Assembly (NCBI GenBank): GCA_029068655.1
Contig: JAIECF010000253.1
Location: forward strand, 1-49,351
Source of the DNA: Muribaculaceae bacterium
GTDB lineage: Bacteria > Bacteroidota > Bacteroidia > Bacteroidales > Muribaculaceae
Length of the DNA: 49,351 nt
Reading direction: 5' to 3'
The notes beneath the pieces are model-generated. The model saw only the letters and a list, made by a program, of their open reading frames with translations, ran no database searches and was not told where the DNA came from. Every line of letters starts with the position of its first letter. Position 1 is the first letter of the stretch. Positions 43,113 to 49,351 of the stretch are shown here, in pieces. The translations under genes and the position numbers were made by a program.

Positions 43113-43913
43113 TTATGCATTTGGTTCCATCAGTGGCGTCTGTCTGTTGCGCCCTCTGTTCAGCTGGAAGCGGATGGCGTCGTTGGGACAGACAGCCGTG
43201 CAGTCAAAACACCTGACACATCGTGAGTTGTCGACATATCTCTCCGACACTTTTATGCACTTCGAGGAGCAGACGTCTTCACACTTCATGCAGCTTATGC
43301 ATTTATCCGGATCGATGGCGATATGCATCAGCGACTGGGAATATAGGCATCCCAGAGCGGTACCAATCGGGCATACCGTAGTGCAGAAACTTCGTCCTGC
43401 CTTCCACGCCCATAAGAGAATTGCTGCGAGAGCCACTATACCGGCCGCGACTCCCACACCGAGCGATATCCCTGCAGCGCCCCACGTCATCTCAGTATCG
43501 GAGGGCCGAACGGCTGAAGCTGCGTTGCGCATGATGTTCCATGGTTCTACGACATATGCCACAAACCATATTCCGGCCACAAGCGAACCGACATAGGCGA
43601 GCAGGACGATCAGCCATATTTTTTTGGAATTCTCATAGCGGAACGTGAACTTCGGATTTATCTTTCTCCTGCTCCAGATCACAATATCCTGAAGGGTGCC
43701 TACGGGGCAGACCGTAGCGCAATAGATTCGTCCGAACAGAAGGGTGGCTATTATCCAGGCTATAGTGACACCCAGACAGCTTTGGATCGCCGACGGAATT
43801 ATCTGTGCCTGTTCGGCAATGAGCGCGTAGACCGGAGCTCTGGTACCGAACAGGAGCCAGAGAAGTGATACGAATAGCATCACCAAAGCCAGCATTATCC
43901 GGAATTGCCTCAT
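43113..43913 (-). CDS. NapH-like 4Fe-4S membrane polyferredoxin
   Basis: The 266-residue protein has about four membrane helices and two CP-type motifs next to them (RIYCATVCPVGTLQD and FCTTVCPIGTALG), as in NapH/NosR/RdxA-like quinol-linked electron carriers. The C-terminal ferredoxin region has two 4Fe-4S cysteine sets (CISCMKCEDVCSSKC and CVRCFDCTAVCPND). It probably carries electrons at the membrane. No reductase partner is encoded beside it, so its pathway is unknown. Confidence 0.88.
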   Translation of the reverse strand: MRQFRIMLALVMLFVSLLWLLFGTRAPVYALIAEQAQIIPSAIQSCLGVTIAWIIATLLFGRIYCATVCPVGTLQDIVIWSRRKINPKFTFRYENSKKIWLIVLLAYVGSLVAGIWFVAYVVEPWNIMRNAASAVRPSDTEMTWGAAGISLGVGVAAGIVALAAILLWAWKAGRSFCTTVCPIGTALGCLYSQSLMHIAIDPDKCISCMKCEDVCSSKCIKVSERYVDNSRCVRCFDCTAVCPNDAIRFQLNRGRNRQTPLMEPNA

Positions 43914-44057
43914 TTTAAAGCATTAAGTGTTAAGAGTTAAGAGTTAAGTGTCTGGAGTCGTCATGCTTCATCATTATTATATATCATGATTTATCTTGTT
44001 TAATCATGATTCAGCATTAACATCTAAACATTTAAACATCTAAACATATGAACAACG
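43914..44057. repeat. Short-repeat-rich gap between yidC and the polyferredoxin gene
   Basis: The gap contains AGTTAAG heptamers (43924-43950), two copies of the palindrome ATCATGAT (43983-43990 and 44003-44010) and a CATCTAAA/CATTTAAA series (44021-44049). No consensus promoter or terminator is seen. Confidence 0.5.
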
Positions 44058-46157
44058 TCATCGCTTCCTGTTTCCATTGGCTTTCTGCTGTTCGCGCATC
44101 ATGCGCTGCTGCTCCTTCTGCATTTCCTCAAGACGCGCCATCCAGCTCGACTTCTTCTGAGGCTTCTTGGCGTTTTCCTTCATGGTGCGACGCACGTCCT
44201 CTTCCTTTACAAACCACTTGCGGATAGCATATGTCTGGATGATCGTGATAAGGAGCGAAAGGAAATAATAATAGCTCAGGCCGGCCGCATAGTTGTTGAA
44301 GAACACCAGGAACATTATCGGCATCAGATACATCATCCACTTCATGCCGGGCATGCCGCCGCTCTGACTCTGCATCGTAGAGCGGGTATATATGATGTTG
44401 GTGGCAGTCATCAAAAGACAGAAAAGGGAGATATGATTGCCGAAATAATCTGTGATGAGAGGAATATGTCCGCTCCATGAGATGATTGCGTCAGGAGCTG
44501 CAAGGTCGTGCGCCCAGAGGAAAGATTGTCCGCGCAGTTCTATACAGTTGGGGAAGAACGTAAACATAGCGAACAGTATAGGCATCTGAAGCAGCATGGG
44601 AAGACACCCCGACATAGGACTCGCCCCTGCCTTGCTGTAGAGAGCCATCGTCTTTTGCTGACGCACCATTGCATTGTCGTTGCCGGGATACTTATCATTG
44701 ATCTCCTTGATGTCCGGAGCAAGGATACGCATCTTGGCCTGGCTGACATAGCTCTTGTAGGTCAGCGGGAAGAGTACGAGCTTAAGGAGAATGGTAAGCA
44801 CGAGAATCACGATGCCGTAGTTCCAGCCGAAGCTTCCGAGGAAGTTGAAGACAGGGATCACGATGAGGGTATTGATCCATCTGAAGATAGGCCAGCCAAG
44901 CGGGATCAGCTTCGTTAGCTTCAGGTTTTCATCCTCATATGTATGTTTGTCGATCTTGTTGAGCAGAGGATAGAGGTTAGGCCCGATATAGTAATTGAAC
45001 CCTGCCGGATTCTCAGCGCTCCAGTCATAGTCGTTAACTTCAGCATCGGCGGTAAGCGATTTCAGGAAGACGCTTCCCTTGAGCACCTCGCTGTTGAAGT
45101 CGGCTGAATTGAAGTTTTTGTCGGCGATAAGCACTGAAGAAAAGAACTGATTCTTGAAAGCTATCCATTTCAGCTTCTGCTGACGTTCCTTGCTCTTGTT
45201 CTGGCTTTCAGACATCTCCTCGACAGAGCCTCCGAGAAACTTATATGCAAGGCGCGAATTACGCTCCTCAAACATACGTCCCTGTTCCTGACGATGTATG
45301 TCCTGATGCCAGTTGACACCGAGTTTGCGTACGTTGCTCTGTACGATCGGAGCCATGTTTTTCTGCACCACGTCCATCTTCACCATATAGCTTCCCTTGG
45401 GGAGAGTATATTTTATTCCCCAGAAGGCGTCAGCTGAAAGATTAAGGGCCATAAGTACTGTAGAGTCTGTTATTTCCCTGGGAGTGAAGTAAAGGTCGGC
45501 TGTGGCGATTTCCTGAGGAAGCGGGAGTATGAAGCTCATCTGGTTTGACTCTGAGTCAAACATCACGACTTTCTTCTTCACCTTTTTTGTCTCGTCGGGA
45601 TCATATTCCGTATCGTATTTCTTAAGTTCCGCACGTGTCACTACTCCTCCCTTGGAGGAGAGATCAAGCTTAATCACTTCATTTTCGAGAGTCACCGTCT
45701 TGTCAGCGCCTGTAAGGAAGGTAGCGAAGCGGCCATAGCGTCCTATAGAGTTCGAGAGAGCGCGCACCTTGTCGATCGCAGCAGTATGCTCGGCTGCCGA
45801 CATGGTGGAGAGATCTCCGGCTGCTATGTCTTTCCATTGAAGCGTCTTACCATTGACGTTGACGGTGCCGTAGATCGAGTCTCCTTCAAGGGAGAGCTTT
45901 ACCCCGTTGGAATTGATCTCGACAGCTGTCCTGCCATCTTCGGTGGTGACCGGCGTGCCGTTTGAAAGTATGTTCTTGGCGAGCCATTCGCGCTCGGTGT
46001 CGGAGAATAATGCAGCAGTAGTAGGAGTATTGTCGGCGACAGTCTGTTCTGTCCGGGCCTCTTCCTCCACAGCTGCGGGATCCGGTGATGTAAAATACAT
46101 AAAACCGAAGAAAACGAGGGCCATAAGAATCAGGCCATAGACTGTGTTCTTGTCCAT
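44058..46157 (-). CDS. yidC: Membrane protein insertase YidC
   Basis: The 699-residue protein inserts and folds inner-membrane proteins, alone or with Sec. It has an N-terminal helix (NTVYGLILMALVFFGFMYF), a large periplasmic domain (about 60-430) and the conserved C-terminal five-helix core (WNYGIVILVLTILLKLVLFPL, MSGCLPMLLQMPILFAMFTF, PIMFLVFFNNYAAGLSYYY). A basic C-terminal tail (rich in Gln, Arg and Lys) ends the protein and may contact ribosomes. The start at 46157 (MDKNTVYG) fits the family; an in-frame start at 46226 lies only a few bases from the predicted transcription start. Confidence 0.96.
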   Translation of the reverse strand: MDKNTVYGLILMALVFFGFMYFTSPDPAAVEEEARTEQTVADNTPTTAALFSDTEREWLAKNILSNGTPVTTEDGRTAVEINSNGVKLSLEGDSIYGTVNVNGKTLQWKDIAAGDLSTMSAAEHTAAIDKVRALSNSIGRYGRFATFLTGADKTVTLENEVIKLDLSSKGGVVTRAELKKYDTEYDPDETKKVKKKVVMFDSESNQMSFILPLPQEIATADLYFTPREITDSTVLMALNLSADAFWGIKYTLPKGSYMVKMDVVQKNMAPIVQSNVRKLGVNWHQDIHRQEQGRMFEERNSRLAYKFLGGSVEEMSESQNKSKERQQKLKWIAFKNQFFSSVLIADKNFNSADFNSEVLKGSVFLKSLTADAEVNDYDWSAENPAGFNYYIGPNLYPLLNKIDKHTYEDENLKLTKLIPLGWPIFRWINTLIVIPVFNFLGSFGWNYGIVILVLTILLKLVLFPLTYKSYVSQAKMRILAPDIKEINDKYPGNDNAMVRQQKTMALYSKAGASPMSGCLPMLLQMPILFAMFTFFPNCIELRGQSFLWAHDLAAPDAIISWSGHIPLITDYFGNHISLFCLLMTATNIIYTRSTMQSQSGGMPGMKWMMYLMPIMFLVFFNNYAAGLSYYYFLSLLITIIQTYAIRKWFVKEEDVRRTMKENAKKPQKKSSWMARLEEMQKEQQRMMREQQKANGNRKR

Positions 46158-46239
46158 TACGGGGCGGTATGAGTTTTTAGTTGTTACTGTAGTTTTATGG
46201 GGAATCCATGCGTCATTGAGGCGCACGGATATTCAAGAT

Positions 46240-46248
46240 GCAAAATTA
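46240..46248 (-). promoter_or_regulatory. -7 box of yidC
   Basis: On the minus strand the sequence reads TAATTTTGC, a match to TAnnTTTGC. Transcription from about 46234 gives a leader of about 77 nt to the preferred start at 46157. Confidence 0.6.
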
Positions 46249-46282
46249 ATGTTTTTTTTTCAATTTCCCTTGATTTTTCCCT

Positions 46283-46319
46283 AAAAAAAATAATGGCCTC
46301 CCCGCATCGGGAAGGCCAT
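46283..46319 (-). terminator. Terminator after secDF
   Basis: On the minus strand a GC-rich 12-bp stem with one mismatch (46293-46304 with 46308-46319) is followed by an eight-base U run (A at 46283-46290 on the plus strand). It separates secDF from yidC transcription. Confidence 0.88.
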
Positions 46320-46346
46320 AGTTTATATTAACTGAAGATGATCCTG

Positions 46347-49322
46347 TTATTTGAAGCGGCGGTTGCCCTGGAGGACAGGACCGGCTGCTGACTCGGCTGC
46401 TATCTTCTTGGCAAGAGAGCGCTTCAGGATAGCGTAAGCAACCGGAGCGGCGCAGAAGAGAGAGCAGAAAGTACCTACTACAACACCGTAGATCATCGCG
46501 AACGTGAACGAACGGATGGTATCGCCACCGAGGAAGAAGATGCAGAGAAGCACCAGAAGGGTGGAGAATGATGTCATGATCGTACGTGTAAGAGTCGTGT
46601 TGAGCGACTTGTTGAAGGTCTCGTAGCGGTCTTCCTTCGGATATACCTTCATCATCTCGCGGATTCGGTCGAATACCACCACGGTATCGTTGATCTGGTA
46701 ACCGATGATGGTCAGCACGGCAGCTATAAACGACTGGTCGATCTCCATCGAGAAGGGCAGGAAGCCCCAGCAGAGTGAGTAGAAACCGATGATAAGGAAA
46801 GCCGTCAGTGCCACGGCGCATACAGCGCCTACAGAGAAGGCGATGTTACGGAAGCGGAGAAGGATATAGAGGAACATACAGAGCACTGCGATACCCACGG
46901 CCCAATATGCATCACGCTTCATGTCGTCAGCCACCGAAGGACCGACTTTCTGGATCGAGATGATACCGTGGCTTTCGTCGCTCACAGAGAAGGCGTTCTT
47001 ATCCATCACCTGACCCTGGGCATTGGTAAGTTCAGGCTGCAGACCCTTGTACAGAAGATCGGTGATCTCGTTCTCGATGCCTTCGCTTTCATCGTTGATC
47101 TTATAGCTGGTCGAGATACGCACCTTTGAGTCGTTGTCGATAGTGATGACGCCTACGCTGACAGTCTTGTCGCCGGCAGCTTCCTGAAGCTGAGCGAGAA
47201 GACGCTCCTGAATGTCGGAGGGTACAACGTTCTTCTCAAACTGAACCACATAGTTGCGGCCACCAGAGAAGTCGATACCCTGGTTCATGCCGCGCACAAT
47301 GAGAGACACGACAGAGATGACAATGAGAAGACCCCATACCAGCATAGCGGCCTTTGTCTTGCCGAGGAAGTTGATCTTGGTGTTGGTGAAGAGGTTGCGG
47401 CTGATGCCGGTGTCGAATGTCATGTTGGCACAGCGTCCGTTTGCCGTAATGAGGTCGAACGCGATTCGGGTCAGGAACACTGCAGTGAAGAATGAGCAGA
47501 CGAGACCGATGATAAGTGTAGTCGCAAAACCCTTGATCGGGCCTGAACCGAAGATCAGAAGGATCACGCCGGTGATGATTGAGGTAAGGTTAGAGTCGAA
47601 GATCGCGGAGAAGGCGTTGCTGTAACCTTCAGAGATAGCCTGGCGGAGCTTCTTGCCGCTCTTGAGCTCTTCCTTAGTACGCTCGAAGATAAGCACGTTG
47701 GCATCGACCGCCATACCGAGGGCAAGCACGATACCTGCGATACCGGAAAGTGTCAGCACTGCCTGGAGTGATGCGAGGATACCGAGGGTAAAGTAGAGGT
47801 TGAGCATGAGGCCCACGTTTGCCACAAGACCCGGAATAACACCATAGATGGCGATCATGAAGATCATCAGGAGCACGAGAGCCACGATGAATGAGATGAA
47901 GCCCTGCTGGATAGCTTCGGCGCCGAGGCTCGGGCCGATTACGTTGTTGGAGACTACGTCTACCTTAGCGCTCATCTTACCTGACTTAAGCACGTTGGCA
48001 AGGTCATTGGCCTCTTCGGGAGTGAAATTACCGGTGATCTCGGAGCTTCCGCCTGTGATCTCATTGTTTACGTTGGGGAAAGAGTATACATGCTCGTCGA
48101 GCACAATAGCGATGGGGCGGCCGATGTTGCTGCGTGTGATGGTGGCCCATTCGCGTGCGCCACGGTCGTTCATACGCATGTTGACGGTATTACCGCGCAT
48201 GTTGTCGTATTCTGAAGAAGCGCTTGTCACAGCGTCGCCCTGGAGAGCAGGCTCACCCTTGAGGGCGATCAGCTGCCAATAGGGAGTGGTCTTGTACTCA
48301 CCGTTGCCCTTCGGGATAGGATTGCCCTGAGCGTCGGCAACAGGAACGTCGACAGCCTTCACTTCCCATGCTGCGTGGAAGTCGCTGGGAAGCTTCTGCT
48401 TTGCGAGATCAGAGTTGAGGATGGAGTCTACGAGGTTGCGGTTGGCGGGAGCCACGAAACCTATCACCGGGCTGCCTGAGCGCTGAGCGCCACCGAGAAG
48501 CTGAATGAGGTTGAGGTGGTTGATGGTGTCCTGCGCAGCGTAAGCCATCGCGAAGTTATTGAGGTCGGAAGCGATCTCATTGTAGTTGTATACTTCGAAG
48601 AACTCGAGGTTCGCGCTCGACTTCAGAAGTTCTGTGACGCGTTCCGGCTCCTTCACGCCCGGGAGTTCGAGAAGGATCTGACCCTTCTTGTCCTGAAGCT
48701 TCTGGATATTGGGAGCTACCACACCGAACTGGTCGATACGAGTGCGGAAGATGTTGAATGCAGCGTCTACCTGGCTGTCTACCTGGCTGTTGAGTGCATC
48801 GGTCACCTCGCTGTTGGAGGATCCGCTCTTTATCTTACCGAGGAACTCGCCCTCGCGGGTAAAGAGAGAAGCCATGGTGCCGGGCTGGAAATAAGATGCG
48901 AACTTATTGATGAAGTCCTTATCGGAAGTCTTAGCGCCGGCTGCTTTTGCCTTGTCGATGGCGGCGTTGATTTCCTTGAGCTGCTGCTCGCCGGCGGCAA
49001 ACTGACGGAGGATATCGGGAACCGAGATCTCAAGCACCACGTTCATACCTCCCTTGAGGTCGAGGCCGAGGCCGATTTCCATCTGGCGCACCTGGTTGTA
49101 GGTATAACCGAGGTACACTTTCTCTTTGTCGATCGAGTCATTGTACTGTTTCAGACTCTGTTTGTAGACATCATTGGTCACGTCTGAAGTGCCGGCTGCC
49201 TTAGTAGCGTATTCATTGGCAAGTTTCTCATAGTGTGAGGTCACAAACGAGAAAGAGATGTAGAATCCGCAAATCAGGACAAGCAGCACAGCAATCGTGC
49301 TGATAAAGCCTTTGTTCTGCAT
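46347..49322 (-). CDS. secDF: Fused protein-export subunit SecDF
   Basis: The 991-residue protein fuses SecD and SecF, which use the proton gradient to help SecYEG pull proteins to the periplasm. The SecD half has MEIGLGLDLKGGMNVVLEI, FRTRIDQFGVVAPNIQ and VLALGMAVDANVLIFERTKEEL. The SecF half (from about residue 650) has GMNQGIDFSGGRNYVVQFE and IIGYQINDTVVVFDRIREMM. Twelve membrane helices are expected. The complete gene is present; only 29 bp of upstream sequence remain in the window, so its promoter is not seen. It is followed by yidC, a functional partner. Confidence 0.96.
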   Translation of the reverse strand: MQNKGFISTIAVLLVLICGFYISFSFVTSHYEKLANEYATKAAGTSDVTNDVYKQSLKQYNDSIDKEKVYLGYTYNQVRQMEIGLGLDLKGGMNVVLEISVPDILRQFAAGEQQLKEINAAIDKAKAAGAKTSDKDFINKFASYFQPGTMASLFTREGEFLGKIKSGSSNSEVTDALNSQVDSQVDAAFNIFRTRIDQFGVVAPNIQKLQDKKGQILLELPGVKEPERVTELLKSSANLEFFEVYNYNEIASDLNNFAMAYAAQDTINHLNLIQLLGGAQRSGSPVIGFVAPANRNLVDSILNSDLAKQKLPSDFHAAWEVKAVDVPVADAQGNPIPKGNGEYKTTPYWQLIALKGEPALQGDAVTSASSEYDNMRGNTVNMRMNDRGAREWATITRSNIGRPIAIVLDEHVYSFPNVNNEITGGSSEITGNFTPEEANDLANVLKSGKMSAKVDVVSNNVIGPSLGAEAIQQGFISFIVALVLLMIFMIAIYGVIPGLVANVGLMLNLYFTLGILASLQAVLTLSGIAGIVLALGMAVDANVLIFERTKEELKSGKKLRQAISEGYSNAFSAIFDSNLTSIITGVILLIFGSGPIKGFATTLIIGLVCSFFTAVFLTRIAFDLITANGRCANMTFDTGISRNLFTNTKINFLGKTKAAMLVWGLLIVISVVSLIVRGMNQGIDFSGGRNYVVQFEKNVVPSDIQERLLAQLQEAAGDKTVSVGVITIDNDSKVRISTSYKINDESEGIENEITDLLYKGLQPELTNAQGQVMDKNAFSVSDESHGIISIQKVGPSVADDMKRDAYWAVGIAVLCMFLYILLRFRNIAFSVGAVCAVALTAFLIIGFYSLCWGFLPFSMEIDQSFIAAVLTIIGYQINDTVVVFDRIREMMKVYPKEDRYETFNKSLNTTLTRTIMTSFSTLLVLLCIFFLGGDTIRSFTFAMIYGVVVGTFCSLFCAAPVAYAILKRSLAKKIAAESAAGPVLQGNRRFK

Positions 49323-49351
49323 TTTGTTGTTCTGAGTTTTATTGTTATTTT

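Noticed and set aside
46246-46821. A 191-codon minus-strand open frame at the end of secDF
   Set aside because: It is an out-of-frame reading of the SecF part and runs through the secDF terminator.
48516-49187. A 223-codon open frame antisense to secDF
   Set aside because: It is a shadow of the strongly conserved SecD half, with no start signal or domain.

Overview
The window reads as chromosome from a gut-type Bacteroidales, most likely close to Muribaculaceae. This is inferred from protein families, not from a database search. The markers are a fused SecDF, an OMP-beta-barrel TonB-type receptor without an N-terminal carboxypeptidase-like domain, DUF4831 and DUF1573 proteins, a Bacteroidetes-type Wzi/Wza capsule set, weak Shine-Dalgarno sequences, and many copies of the Bacteroidetes sigma-factor -7 box TAnnTTTG(C), several with a TTG 19-20 bp upstream.

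Left end (1-2.1 kb): a 23-bp tandem repeat, then a DUF4143-type AAA ATPase whose promoter carries three evenly spaced palindromes of form TTCGA-N6-TCGAA. Next comes a short secreted-protein gene that appears truncated. At 2.1-6.4 kb an outer-membrane receptor is divergent from a histidine kinase/OmpR-type regulator pair. The 148-bp gap holds two exact 15-bp direct repeats 22 bp apart, a likely regulator binding site. A large secreted M16 peptidase follows (6.5-9.5 kb).

Polysaccharide biosynthesis (9.5-21.8 kb): a hairpin-rich leader precedes a same-strand cluster of flippase, polymerase-like protein, two membrane-anchored hexapeptide acyltransferases, four glycosyltransferases and the complete dTDP-L-rhamnose pathway (rfbA, rfbC, rfbD, rfbB). 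Two stacked terminators end it.

Housekeeping block (21.9-30.9 kb): a minus-strand run of nnr, DUF4831, class I fumarase, AmpG-like transporter, C1 peptidase and ksgA. The class II fructose-bisphosphate aldolase is divergent from it.

Capsule initiation/export operon (31.0-37.7 kb, minus strand): WecA/TagO-type phosphoglycosyltransferase, Wza-like export lipoprotein, CpsB-like PHP phosphatase, DegT aminotransferase, tcdA, Wzi-like barrel and a small lipoprotein. No Wzc kinase is present. With the 10-22 kb cluster it could form a Wzx/Wzy-type exopolysaccharide pathway split over two loci, plus a separate glycosyltransferase at 40.5 kb.

Right part (37.9-49.3 kb): meaB with two overlapping DUF1573 genes, tRNA-Pro(TGG), a thyA-folA-glycosyltransferase operon whose promoter is flanked by 22-bp inverted repeats, a NapH-like polyferredoxin, yidC and secDF. 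The best candidates for something undescribed are the ATPase operator array, the receptor/two-component intergenic region, the polysaccharide leader, and the inverted-repeat-flanked thyA promoter.
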